This document shows positions 38,291 to 48,099 of a stretch of DNA of 52,313 bases, in pieces. A model generated the notes under the pieces. It worked only from the letters and a program-made list of their open reading frames with translations. It was not told the DNA's origin and made no database searches. Origin of the DNA: Alkalimonas sp. (lineage in GTDB: Bacteria; Pseudomonadota; Gammaproteobacteria; Enterobacterales; Alteromonadaceae); the NCBI RefSeq assembly GCF_020831925.1, contig NZ_JAFIFQ010000025.1, positions 1-52,313 of the forward strand, read 5' to 3'. Position numbers and translations under genes: made by a program. The first letter of the stretch is position 1. Each line of letters starts with the position of its first letter.

Positions 38291-39220
38291 ATGGTAGCAC
38301 GAGCAACAGTGGCGCAGTGGCTGGAGCCATCCTGTGAGCACAACAAGCGCTATCTTTGGGTCGATATCGCCTTAATCCTGTTGATTGGCCTGAATGTTAT
38401 CGCCTTAATCCTGCAATCTATTGAGGCGCTCGATCAACAGTACCATCACTACTTCTTATATTTTGAACTCTTTTCCATCACAGTCTTTACGCTTGAATAC
38501 GGTGCCCGGATCTGGAGCATTGTCGATGCGCCCGAGTATCAGCAGCAAAGCGGCACGGCCTGGCAAAAACGCTGGCGCTATATCCGCTCACCGATGGCCA
38601 TTATCGATTTGCTGGCTATTCTGCCGTTTTATCTGGGCTTTATTATTGAGCTGGATTTACGTTACCTGCGGGTGTTCCGTTTGCTGCGGGTGTTTAAACT
38701 CACCCGCTACTCTCGGGCGATGCAGCTGTTGATGAATGTGTTCAGAGAAGAGCGCTTCTCCCTATTCGCAGCCTTTGCCGTGCTGTTTATCATTATGCTG
38801 GTGGCCGCTTGCGCCATGTACTCGCTGGAAAAAGATCTGCAACCGGAGCATTTTAGTTCCATCCCGCAAGCCATGTGGTGGGCTTTGGTGACGCTCACCA
38901 CTGTTGGTTATGGTGATGTGACACCGATGACTGATTTGGGTAAGTTGTTTGGCGGCCTGATTACCATCGTTGGTATTGGCATGGTCGCCTTGCCGGCTGG
39001 TATTTTGGCCTCGGGCTTTTCCGAGCAGCTGTCACGCCGGCGCCAGTTCTATCAGCTGGCACTGGATCAGGCCTATAAAAACGGGCAACTGTTGCCCGAT
39101 GCCGCTCCTATGCTGGAAAAACTTCGCGCTGAGCTTGGTGTCAGCCATACCGAAGCCCGCATCATGCAGCAGTTGATGGAAAAGCGCTACCAGGCCATGC
39201 ATGTAACAGATCCCGAATAG
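38291..39220 (+). CDS. Voltage-gated-type potassium channel
   Basis: Six-helix Kv-like channel subunit. S1 is at about 22-43. S4 carries regularly spaced arginines (LRYLRVFRLLRVFKLTRYSR, 123-142). The selectivity filter is TTVGYGD at 203-209, and S6 (LITIVGIGMVALPAGILASGF) follows. A short cytoplasmic C-terminus of about 65 residues forms a probable coiled coil. 309 residues. AAGGACG precedes the ATG. The tetrameric channel would lie in the inner membrane, for potassium flux and membrane potential control. Confidence 0.9.
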   Translation: MVARATVAQWLEPSCEHNKRYLWVDIALILLIGLNVIALILQSIEALDQQYHHYFLYFELFSITVFTLEYGARIWSIVDAPEYQQQSGTAWQKRWRYIRSPMAIIDLLAILPFYLGFIIELDLRYLRVFRLLRVFKLTRYSRAMQLLMNVFREERFSLFAAFAVLFIIMLVAACAMYSLEKDLQPEHFSSIPQAMWWALVTLTTVGYGDVTPMTDLGKLFGGLITIVGIGMVALPAGILASGFSEQLSRRRQFYQLALDQAYKNGQLLPDAAPMLEKLRAELGVSHTEARIMQQLMEKRYQAMHVTDPE

Positions 39221-39290
39221 ATGAAAGCAACTTGCCTGAAGGTCGCTGGTCTTATAAGGTATGGATCCAATACCATAGGGTGGGCTTGTT

Positions 39291-40187
39291 GTGTCCGATA
39301 AAAATCCAATCATTGCCATTACCGGCTCCTCCGGCGCCGGTACCAGCACCACCAGCAATGCATTCCAGCATATTTTCCGCACCCTGGGGGTGGATGCTGC
39401 TTTTATTGAAGGCGACTGTTTTCACCGTTACAGCCGGCCAGAAATGGATTTAGCCGTCCGTAAAGCCCAGGAGCACGGCAAACACATCAGCTACTTTGGC
39501 CCCGAAGCCAACGACTTTGGTGCGCTGGAAGATTTCTTTGCCAGTTACGGCAGCAATGGCAGTGGCCGCTATCGTAAGTACCTGCATACCTTTGAAGAAG
39601 CCGTGCCCTACAATCAACTGCCTGGTACCTTCACCCCCTGGCAGGAGCTGAGGCCAAACACCGATTTATTGTTTTACGAAGGGCTGCATGGTGGCGTGGT
39701 CACCGATCAGCACAATGTGGCGCAGCATGTGGATTTGCTGATTGGCATGGTGCCCATTGTGAACCTGGAGTGGATCCAGAAAATTATCCGCGATACCCAT
39801 GATCGCGGCCATAGCCGGGAAGCGGTGATGTCCAGCATTGTGCGCAGCATGGACGATTACATCAATTTCATTACACCACAGTTCTCCCGCACCCATATCA
39901 ACTTTCAGCGGGTGCCTACGGTGGATACCTCCAACCCGTTCAGCGCCAAAGACATTCCGTCACTGGATGAAAGCTTTGTCGTGGTCCGTTTTCGCGGCAT
40001 CAAGCATGTAGATTTCCCCTACTACCTGCAGATGATCCACGGCTCTTTTATGTCGCGGGTCAATACCCTGGTGGTACCGGGCGGTAAAATGGGGCTGGCA
40101 ATGGAACTGATTTTAACGCCGCTGATAGAGAACCTGATGAAAAAGCGCGCCAACACCCGGGGCCAACTAGATTGGCTGGGGCGTTAA
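39291..40187 (+). CDS. prkB: Phosphoribulokinase-family protein PrkB
   Basis: P-loop kinase resembling phosphoribulokinase (ITGSSGAGTSTTSNAF at 9-24; RPEMDLAVRKAQEHG; YEGLHGG). 298 residues, similar to E. coli PrkB (YhfC-region protein). No RuBisCO or other Calvin-cycle gene is nearby, so a carbon-fixation role is not supported; the natural substrate of this group in heterotrophs is not settled. The start is GTG. It ends at a strong bidirectional terminator. Confidence 0.9.
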   Translation: MSDKNPIIAITGSSGAGTSTTSNAFQHIFRTLGVDAAFIEGDCFHRYSRPEMDLAVRKAQEHGKHISYFGPEANDFGALEDFFASYGSNGSGRYRKYLHTFEEAVPYNQLPGTFTPWQELRPNTDLLFYEGLHGGVVTDQHNVAQHVDLLIGMVPIVNLEWIQKIIRDTHDRGHSREAVMSSIVRSMDDYINFITPQFSRTHINFQRVPTVDTSNPFSAKDIPSLDESFVVVRFRGIKHVDFPYYLQMIHGSFMSRVNTLVVPGGKMGLAMELILTPLIENLMKKRANTRGQLDWLGR

Positions 40188-40191
40188 ATGA

Positions 40192-40217
40192 AAAAACCGC
40201 TCAGCTGAGCGGTTTTT
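40192..40217. terminator. Bidirectional terminator between prkB and speD
   Basis: CCGCTCAGCTGAGCGG is a perfect palindrome flanked by an A tract and a T tract, giving poly-U runs for both convergent genes. Confidence 0.88.
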
Positions 40218-40238
40218 ATGGGTGCTGACTACCAAGTG

Positions 40239-41045
40239 TTACTTCACATCCGGCAAATTACGGCCATAGAAAATTTCGCGGATTTCTTTAAACACCTTGC
40301 TGCTGATTTCCTTCACCTGCTCTTTACTCATCGAATCAGTACCAACACCAAACAGGTAGTTGTCCAAATCGCCTTGTTTTAGCATCATCTTGGTGTGGAA
40401 CAGATTTTCCTGATACACATTAACATCAATCATCTGAAACGCGTTTTTGGTTTCCTCGTCCATGAAGTTCTGGATCGAGCTGATGGGATGATCGATGTAG
40501 TGCTTGGTGCCGCTGACATCGCGGGTAAAGCCACGCACCCGGTAGTCGATGGTGACCACATCAGATTCAAAGCTGTGAATTAAGAAGTTCAGAGCTTTTA
40601 GTGGCGAAATAATGCCACAGGTCGATACCTCAATATCGGCACGGAAGGTACAGATACCATCGTGAGGATGGACTTCCGGGTAGGTGTGCACACAGATGTG
40701 GCTTTTATCCAGGTGAGCCACTACCGCCTCAGGCAAAGGCCCTGGGTTTTCCGAGTTATCCGGATTTTCCAGAACAGGCTCTTCACTCACCAGGATCGTC
40801 ACACTGGCCCCCTGGGGATCGTAATCCTGCCGGGCAATGTTAAGCACATTGGCACCTATGATATCCACTACTTCGCACAGAATATCGGTCAGACGGTCGG
40901 CATTGTACTGCTCATCGATGTATTCGATGTATTCCTGCCGATGCTGCTCGGTTTTAGCGTAACAGATATCGTAGATGCTAAAGCTTAAGCTTTTGGTCAA
41001 ATTATTAAAGCCATGCAGCTTTATTTTCTCAAACGGATTGATCAC
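40239..41045 (-). CDS. speD: S-adenosylmethionine decarboxylase proenzyme (E. coli class)
   Basis: Makes decarboxylated SAM, the aminopropyl donor for spermidine. The proenzyme self-cleaves between K114 and S115 in [14 protein letters not shown], turning the serine into the pyruvoyl cofactor. The later [19 protein letters not shown] supplies the catalytic cysteine. 268 residues, close to the E. coli SpeD length. speE is not adjacent in the window. Confidence 0.96.
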   Translation of the reverse strand: MINPFEKIKLHGFNNLTKSLSFSIYDICYAKTEQHRQEYIEYIDEQYNADRLTDILCEVVDIIGANVLNIARQDYDPQGASVTILVSEEPVLENPDNSENPGPLPEAVVAHLDKSHICVHTYPEVHPHDGICTFRADIEVSTCGIISPLKALNFLIHSFESDVVTIDYRVRGFTRDVSGTKHYIDHPISSIQNFMDEETKNAFQMIDVNVYQENLFHTKMMLKQGDLDNYLFGVGTDSMSKEQVKEISSKVFKEIREIFYGRNLPDVK

Positions 41046-41100
41046 TTAGTGTGCTCTCCACTACCGCTGCCTGCGGCAACAGTTGTTTGACGACAGGAAG

Positions 41101-41529
41101 TCAGTTGGCGCTGGCCAACCCTTCCGCGGCTTTTATACTAAACGAATGCGATACCTGAACGCTTTTCGCCAGCATCAAGGATACCGAACAGTATTTATCG
41201 GCGGATAGCTCTACCGCCCTGGCCACCTGCTTGTCACTGAGGTTTACCCCAGTCACTTCAAAGTGCAGATGCATCTTGGTAAATACCCGGGGAATGCTAT
41301 CGGCTCGCTCTGCCGTCAATTTGACTTCACAGTGCAGCACCTGTTGCCTGGCTTTTTGCAAAATGCTGACTACATCTACCGACGAGCAGGCACCTGCCGA
41401 CATCAGCAGCATCTCCATAGGGCTTGGGGCAGTGCTTTGTTCTTTATTGGCATCAAACACCACCTGATGACCGCTGCCAGAACAGCCAACAAAAGTCATC
41501 GAGTCCAGCCATTTTACGGATGCTTCCAT
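41101..41529 (-). CDS. yhfA: OsmC/YhfA family redox protein
   Basis: Small thiol-dependent peroxidase-like protein. PSPMEMLLMSAGACSSVDVVSIL and SADKYCSVSLML carry the two conserved cysteines. The overall match to E. coli YhfA is close (VKWLDSMTFVG, HCEVKLTAERADSIPRVFTK). 142 residues from the ATG, which has GAGG upstream; the preceding in-frame GTG is unlikely. In enterics yhfA lies next to crp, but crp is not present here. Confidence 0.88.
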   Translation of the reverse strand: MEASVKWLDSMTFVGCSGSGHQVVFDANKEQSTAPSPMEMLLMSAGACSSVDVVSILQKARQQVLHCEVKLTAERADSIPRVFTKMHLHFEVTGVNLSDKQVARAVELSADKYCSVSLMLAKSVQVSHSFSIKAAEGLASAN

Positions 41530-41614
41530 CACGAAAACCTCGGTAATACCACAAAGGGGGCATATTCTAGCGAAAACTTTGCCAGGCTGCCAGCGTAAGC
41601 TTAGGGGAATTGTG

Positions 41615-41965
41615 CTAATCGAAGAGATCAGCTACCGCGTTATCGAACAGGTTTTTAATCAGCAGCGCCACTTCACTAATAATTTCAGCTTGTTCTTCTG
41701 TGATAGGATGCTCCAGCACACTGGAGAGTACTTCCTGAAAATCGTACATAATGCCATCCACCTCGCGGATAATGACACTGCGATGATTCATTTCCAGCTC
41801 GGTATGCTGAGTGCAGAGTTGAATGATTTGTTCCGCAATGCACTCTTCTAAAAACTCACCGACACTTTTGTTATCCGATCTGGGCGTACCGGCCTGCTCA
41901 AACAACGAGAGATTCTCTGCCAGGAACTGGATCAAGTGTTCGTAGCCGGGTTTATCGATCACCAT
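41615..41965 (-). CDS. Hypothetical protein, DUF3802-like
   Basis: 116 residues, acidic and almost entirely helical, with no signal peptide or membrane segment. The size and features (EYxxLIQFLxENLSLFE start, REVDGIMYDFQEVLSSVL, LIKNLFDNAV end) recall the DUF3802 family of Vibrio and Shewanella; this is from memory and needs a profile search. It stands between yhfA and the ast genes on the same strand. Function unknown. The ribosome site is weak. Confidence 0.7.
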   Translation of the reverse strand: MVIDKPGYEHLIQFLAENLSLFEQAGTPRSDNKSVGEFLEECIAEQIIQLCTQHTELEMNHRSVIIREVDGIMYDFQEVLSSVLEHPITEEQAEIISEVALLIKNLFDNAVADLFD

Positions 41966-42033
41966 GGTCGCGATACTGCCTTAAGAGTGCTGTAGTTGCC
42001 TAACAGTTAAGCAAAATTTAGCCCAGAAAACAA

Positions 42034-42053
42034 ATCGGGGCCTAAGCCCCGAT
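42034..42053 (-). terminator. Intrinsic terminator of astD
   Basis: ATCGGGGC and GCCCCGAT form a perfect 8-bp stem with a 4-base loop, followed on the minus strand by TTGTTTTC, about 30 bases past the astD stop. Confidence 0.75.
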
Positions 42054-42081
42054 CAAATATTTTCTGCGAACACAGGTTAAC

Positions 42082-43551
42082 TTAGAACTTCAGACCTGGC
42101 GAAAGCTGCTCTGGCAGCTGTACTTTATCCAGTTCGACCGAAGCAACCGGGTATGCACAGTAATCAGCCGCGTAATACGCGCTGGCGCGGTGGTTGCCAC
42201 TTTTTCCGATCCCACCAAAAGGCGCTGCTGAGCTGGCACCGGTAATTGGACGGTTCCAGTTGACAATGCCAGCCCGAATACGGCGGAAAAAATGCTCGTA
42301 CAGTTCAGCGCTATCACTGAGCAGGCCGGCCGATAAACCAAAGCTGGTGCGGTTGGCAGCATCAATAGCGGCATCAAAATCGGTAAAACGGAACACTTTC
42401 AGCAAGGGACCAAAATGCTCATCATCCGGGAAATTCTGGATGTTGCTGCAATCGATGATACCCGGAGACACCAGACCGGTATCCGGCTGTAGATGCTTCA
42501 TCTCCAGCAACGAACGACCACCCATTTTTTGCAGTTGCGCCTGCACGTCCAACATGCCTTTAGCAGCTGCCACCGAAATCATCGATCCCATAAAGGGCTG
42601 ATCGTCATCGTCGTACAAGCCAACCTTGATATTGGCCGTCACATCCAGCAAACGGGCCAGAATACGATCGCCATGCTCAGTCGCTGGCAAAAACAGTTTG
42701 CGGGCACAAGTGCAGCGCTGACCGGCAGAAATAAAGGCCGACTGCACGATATCGTGCACTGCGGCATCGATATCCGCCACATCCTGAACCAACAAGGGGT
42801 TGTTACCGCCCATTTCCAGCGCCAGAATTTTTTCCGGCCGACCAGCAAACTGCTGATGAAGAATATGACCGGTACGGGAGCTGCCGGTAAAGAACAAGCC
42901 GTCGATATCGTCATGACTGGCTAATGCTTTGCCAGTTTCCACCTCACCTTGCAGCAAGTTCAACGCACCAGCCGGTAAGCCAGCCTGCTGCCACAATTGC
43001 ACGGTCAGTTCGGCAACCTTAGGCGTCAACTCACTTGGCTTAAACAAAACAGTATTACCAGCCAACAAAGCCGGCACTAAATGACCATTGGGTAAGTGAC
43101 CAGGGAAGTTGTAAGGGCCAAATACCGCCACCACGCCATGCGGTTTGTGCCGTAGGAAGGCTTTGCCTTGTGGCATGGGGTTTTCTTTGCTACCAGTACG
43201 CTCTTGGTAGGCACGCACGGAAATATCAATTTTGCCAATCATGGCAGCCACTTCGGTTCGGGTTTCCCACAATGGTTTGCCCGTTTCTTCTGCAATGCAA
43301 CCAGCCAACACTTCTTTTTTCGCTGTTAACTGCTCGCCAAAAGCTTTGACAAAGCCCAAGCGCTCTTCAAAGCTAAGCTGTCCCCAGTTGTACTGGGCAG
43401 CGCGGGCAGAGGCCACCGCAGCGTTTACCTGAGCAACTGAAGCCGCTTTACCTTGCCACACCTGTTGGTTTTTGGCTGGGTCAATGGATACAAACGAATG
43501 ACCTTCACCGGCCACCCACTCCCCTTGAATATACTGTACAGGACTTGTCAT
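42082..43551 (-). CDS. astD: N-succinylglutamate 5-semialdehyde dehydrogenase
   Basis: NAD-dependent aldehyde dehydrogenase, fourth step of the arginine succinyltransferase (AST) pathway that lets the cell use arginine as nitrogen or carbon source. The general base Glu is in [10 protein letters not shown], and the catalytic cysteine in [29 protein letters not shown] and FTGSSRTG are AstD-type motifs. 489 residues, typical. It follows astA by 55 bases. Confidence 0.95.
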   Translation of the reverse strand: MTSPVQYIQGEWVAGEGHSFVSIDPAKNQQVWQGKAASVAQVNAAVASARAAQYNWGQLSFEERLGFVKAFGEQLTAKKEVLAGCIAEETGKPLWETRTEVAAMIGKIDISVRAYQERTGSKENPMPQGKAFLRHKPHGVVAVFGPYNFPGHLPNGHLVPALLAGNTVLFKPSELTPKVAELTVQLWQQAGLPAGALNLLQGEVETGKALASHDDIDGLFFTGSSRTGHILHQQFAGRPEKILALEMGGNNPLLVQDVADIDAAVHDIVQSAFISAGQRCTCARKLFLPATEHGDRILARLLDVTANIKVGLYDDDDQPFMGSMISVAAAKGMLDVQAQLQKMGGRSLLEMKHLQPDTGLVSPGIIDCSNIQNFPDDEHFGPLLKVFRFTDFDAAIDAANRTSFGLSAGLLSDSAELYEHFFRRIRAGIVNWNRPITGASSAAPFGGIGKSGNHRASAYYAADYCAYPVASVELDKVQLPEQLSPGLKF

Positions 43552-43606
43552 GCTACTCCCCTAATTTAGTGTCCATCCCAAAACTATTGCTTCAGAATGA
43601 CAGGAA

Positions 43607-44623
43607 TTAAATCCTGGTTAAACGAACCCAGTCGCCGGCTTGTACCAGCAACCCTTCAGCGCAGGCGGCAGGCAGCACGACCTCATCGCTGTCTTCTGGC
43701 ACAGCCAGCTCCAGCCAAGTGGCACGAAAATTCTGCAGCTTGGTGTTGCATATCATGTAGGGTTGCCCTTTCCCTACCTCACCAATACGTACCTGCCTTT
43801 TTTCACTATCACGCGCCGAGCGGATATGCTCAAGGTTTGCCTCAACCGTTGGGCCTGCGTCAAAAATATCGACATAACCACGATGTGAGAACCCCTCCGA
43901 CTGCAGCAAAGAAATCGCAGGTCGGGTTTTGCCATGTACCTGGCCGATGACTGCTTGCGCTTCTTTGCTGAGCAAGCTGACATAAATCGGATACTTAGGC
44001 ATCAGCTCGGCAATAAAGACTTTCTGACCAATGCCGGTCAGATAATCAGCCGTGGGAAAGTCTACTGAAAAAAAGTGCTCCTGTAACCATTGCCAGAAAG
44101 GAGAGTTGCCGTTTTCATCTGAAACGCCACGCATTTCGGCAATGATTCGATCAGAGAAGCGCTCACTGAACTCTTTTAAAAATAAAAACCGGAACTTGGA
44201 CAGCAACTTGCCATTATTCTTTTGCCGGCAGTTCTCCCGCAAAAACAAGGTGCAGAGCTCACTCGCCCCGGTGTAGTCGTTGCAAAGAGTCAGGATATCG
44301 ACCGTTTTATACACATTGAGCGAACGCGAACTATGGACCACTTTACCCAGATGGTAATGATAAAACGCATCATCCAAACCAACCGCAGCTTCCAGCGCGC
44401 TGGTTCCCATCACAAGGCCAGTCTCGGTATCTTCCAGCACGAACAAATAGCCTTCATCGCCTGGCGTAGTCACTGTTTTTTGGAACGAACGCTCCGAGCG
44501 ACTGATTTTACGCATCAAGAGCTCGTCATTGACCGGTAAGGAGGTAAAGCCATGGCCAGACTCTACCGCAATGTCGTACAAGGCGGCGTAGTCATCAGCA
44601 CGGATTGGGCGAATCACAATCAT
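43607..44623 (-). CDS. astA: Arginine N-succinyltransferase
   Basis: First step of the AST pathway: transfers succinyl from succinyl-CoA to arginine. The start MIVIRPIRADDYAALYDIA and later YHYHLGKVVHSSRSL, LCTLFLR, GKTRPAISLLQSEGF and YVDIFDAGPTVEA match the family. 338 residues, single-chain form. Downstream of argD/astC with a terminator-like hairpin between, so partly uncoupled expression is possible. Confidence 0.95.
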   Translation of the reverse strand: MIVIRPIRADDYAALYDIAVESGHGFTSLPVNDELLMRKISRSERSFQKTVTTPGDEGYLFVLEDTETGLVMGTSALEAAVGLDDAFYHYHLGKVVHSSRSLNVYKTVDILTLCNDYTGASELCTLFLRENCRQKNNGKLLSKFRFLFLKEFSERFSDRIIAEMRGVSDENGNSPFWQWLQEHFFSVDFPTADYLTGIGQKVFIAELMPKYPIYVSLLSKEAQAVIGQVHGKTRPAISLLQSEGFSHRGYVDIFDAGPTVEANLEHIRSARDSEKRQVRIGEVGKGQPYMICNTKLQNFRATWLELAVPEDSDEVVLPAACAEGLLVQAGDWVRLTRI

Positions 44624-44654
44624 TGTCGCTTGCTCCAGTTAAATTTAGATAAAA

Positions 44655-44673
44655 GAGGCAGCCAGGCTGCCTC
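44655..44673 (-). terminator. Terminator or attenuator between argD/astC and astA
   Basis: GAGGCAGCC and GGCTGCCTC pair around a single-base centre; on the minus strand TTTTATC follows. It would reduce read-through from argD/astC into astA. Confidence 0.65.
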
Positions 44674-44718
44674 AGTGCTTCATTTCGACGTTTAGACGCC
44701 TTATTGCTTTTTTATCGG

Positions 44719-45978
<1,260 letters not shown>

Positions 45979-46101
45979 CTATGAGTGGCAGCATCGCATC
46001 TTTGATGACCTTATTATTGCAGAATATTTCAGCGCTGTCTGCACCTCAAAACCTGCCAAAGCCAATAAAATCAAGGGCTGCAGATAGATTTGCACAGGGA
46101 G

Positions 46102-46126
46102 TGAATAACTAAGCAGAGACTATTCA
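46102..46126. promoter_or_regulatory. Candidate ArgR-type half-sites upstream of argD/astC
   Basis: TGAATA, 13 bases, TATTCA, with further TGAAT-like elements on the minus strand (CTGAATTTG close by and CTGAAATATTC nearer the gene). These resemble ARG-box halves but none forms a full 18-bp box. The rest of 45940-46184 shows nothing else recognisable. Confidence 0.25.
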
Positions 46127-46184
46127 GCACAAATTCAGCCAGCAGTTCAAGCAAGCAAGAAGCCATCGTCGCTGGCCAGAAATC

Positions 46185-46201
46185 AGCGGCTAACTGCCGC
46201 T
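46185..46201 (-). terminator. Weak hairpin after the HDOD gene
   Basis: AGCGGC and GCCGCT with a 5-base loop, about 35 bases past the HDOD gene stop, followed by GATTTCTGG. A weak candidate terminator. Confidence 0.35.
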
Positions 46202-46236
46202 CGGTAAGCACTTTGCATGTTTATTGGAAAAAAAAT

Positions 46237-47355
46237 TTATACATCCACATCCAATTTAAGCAGATTGGTCTGAAGCAACAGCTGCAAGGCATCTTTTGTC
46301 ATGCCTACAGCTTTCAGCATACTTTGCATTTCAGCCGGCTCCAGTCGTTGGCGCTTTTTTAATTGCTGCCATTGCACAAAGGTCTGCGCCTGCTGAACCA
46401 CCCGCGCCATCGGCGAAGCTCCGCTGTAACCAACTCCTTCGGCCAGTTGATCCAAAGTCTGACACAAGGGCAAACGCTGCAACCCCCAACAAGACGTTAA
46501 ATCCGCACTAAGAACAGCTGCATGCTCTGTTAACTGCTCGCTCAGAAAGTCAGCTTCTGGCTCTAATACGTCCAATGCATCAGTCAGCTTAATATCACGC
46601 GCCTCGCGTGCTTTGAGCAGCTCATCCCGCTTGACCTGTTGGTAGGTTCTTAAATAACTGCGTACCACTGCAACATGACCCAGGGTATGGAATAAGCCAC
46701 TGCAAAACGCAGTGTAGCGATGTTCGCGATACAGCTCAGCCAGGGTTTTTGCAGCATTGGCTGTTGCCAGACTGTACTCCCAAAGTACAGTTTTTAAACC
46801 ATGGAAAGGTTCTGTGGAGTGCGGCATACACCGCTTCATCGCATAGAGTGGAATAATAAACTGCAAGGTCTCCAGGCCAAGAAAACGCAAACCGGTTTTT
46901 ACGTCTTTAATTAAGCCGCCTGAAGCAGTGCGACCACGGTATTTGGGTTGGTTGATAAGCTTTAATAAGTCTTCAACCAACCAAGGGACTTTTTTAATCG
47001 CAGGATCCAGCTGATTAAGAGTGACCGCTTTCGCACTCAGTAAATCCAGTAAAGTAAAAAAGTCTGGCGTTAACTCAAACAAGCTGGCTTTGACATCATC
47101 CAGCGACGTCAGTCGCTCCGCCAACAAGTCAGCAACCTGATCATGCAAATGTGCTTGAGCAAACTCGCCAAACTGTTCTTTTGCTTTGGCATCGGCCATC
47201 CGTGCTTTACGGGCAGCGGCCTCGACCGCCAGCAAGGTTCTTTGCTGCGAAAGCTCTTGCTGGCTTTTTTTTCCTTGCCGTCGCGCTGGATCAACCCCAA
47301 TCAGGACATCAAAAAAGCGTAATGAGAAATCGGTTCCTATCGCTGGGGCATTCAT
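46237..47355 (-). CDS. HDOD domain protein
   Basis: Signalling-type protein with an HDOD domain, a relative of HD phosphohydrolases usually without catalytic activity. The domain lies at about 80-290 (TPDFFTLLDLLSAKAVTLNQLDPAIKKVP, ALATANAAKT-like helix, AFCSGLFHTLGHVAVVRSYL). An Ala/Lys-rich coiled coil precedes it (about 25-70). 372 residues from the ATG MNAPAIGTDFSLRFFD. A longer frame would overlap pabA by about 100 bases with non-family residues and is rejected. It lies downstream of pabA and beside GGDEF and kinase genes, which may point to shared signalling, but no partner is proven. Confidence 0.8.
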   Translation of the reverse strand: MNAPAIGTDFSLRFFDVLIGVDPARRQGKKSQQELSQQRTLLAVEAAARKARMADAKAKEQFGEFAQAHLHDQVADLLAERLTSLDDVKASLFELTPDFFTLLDLLSAKAVTLNQLDPAIKKVPWLVEDLLKLINQPKYRGRTASGGLIKDVKTGLRFLGLETLQFIIPLYAMKRCMPHSTEPFHGLKTVLWEYSLATANAAKTLAELYREHRYTAFCSGLFHTLGHVAVVRSYLRTYQQVKRDELLKAREARDIKLTDALDVLEPEADFLSEQLTEHAAVLSADLTSCWGLQRLPLCQTLDQLAEGVGYSGASPMARVVQQAQTFVQWQQLKKRQRLEPAEMQSMLKAVGMTKDALQLLLQTNLLKLDVDV

Positions 47356-47425
47356 CACTGAATCGTAGCCTCGTACGTTATTAAGAGAAATTTGTTTTTC
47401 ATACTGCTCAGCCGGCTTCGGGCTG

Positions 47426-48031
47426 TCAAGCAACTCCTGCTGCCAAGCTGCTATTTTGCTGCAAAAACTGTTGCAGCAATACCAAGCCGGCATCGGATAA
47501 AATAGCTTCCGGATGAAACTGCACGCCAAACAACGGCATGGTGGTGTGCTTCAGTGCCATCAGCTCATCTGGTGTCGCATCCATGGTTTCGGTCCATGCC
47601 AGAGCAGTAAGCTCAGAGGGTAAGCTGTCGGCAGCCACCACCAAAGAGTGGTAGCGGGTTATACTGAGCGGATTCGGCAGATCTTGAAAAATCGACTGAT
47701 TAGTATGTCGGATCCAGGAGTTCTTGCCGTGCATCACGGTACGGGCTCGCACCACTTGAGCACCAAAAACCTGTGCAATGACCTGATGCCCCAGGCACAC
47801 CCCCAGCAATGGAACTTTACCAGCAAAGTGCTTGACTACAGCCAATGAAATCCCGGCCTGTTCCGGGGTGCCTGGCCCGGGCGAAATCACCAGATAATCC
47901 GGCGCTAACTGCTCTATACCGGCCAAGTCAATGGCATCGTTGCGCCTTACCAGTACCTGCTGGCCTAACTGCTGAAAATACTGTACCAGATTCCAGGTAA
48001 AGGAATCGTAGTTGTCGATCATAAGTAACAT
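47426..48031 (-). CDS. pabA: Aminodeoxychorismate/anthranilate synthase component II
   Basis: Glutamine amidotransferase subunit that supplies ammonia to PabB for folate synthesis (and possibly to TrpE). The start MLLMIDNYDSFTWNLVQYF matches E. coli PabA and fixes the start codon. The catalytic cysteine is C79 in LLGVCLGHQV, and the His-Glu pair is in GVQFHPEAIL. 201 residues. The neighbouring argD region is also found beside pabA in enterics. Confidence 0.92.
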   Translation of the reverse strand: MLLMIDNYDSFTWNLVQYFQQLGQQVLVRRNDAIDLAGIEQLAPDYLVISPGPGTPEQAGISLAVVKHFAGKVPLLGVCLGHQVIAQVFGAQVVRARTVMHGKNSWIRHTNQSIFQDLPNPLSITRYHSLVVAADSLPSELTALAWTETMDATPDELMALKHTTMPLFGVQFHPEAILSDAGLVLLQQFLQQNSSLAAGVA

Positions 48032-48099
48032 GACTGGATCCGTACTGAGTCGCCGAATTACCAACTAACAGCTAATAACGAAGAAGATTGCTGCCTATT

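Noticed and set aside
39291-40187. Phosphoribulokinase as evidence for carbon fixation
   Set aside because: PrkB-type proteins occur in heterotrophs and no RuBisCO or other Calvin-cycle gene is in view.
47356-47529. 58-residue N-terminal extension of the HDOD protein overlapping pabA
   Set aside because: It would overlap pabA by about 100 bases, and the extension is Cys/Trp-rich and unlike the rest of the protein.
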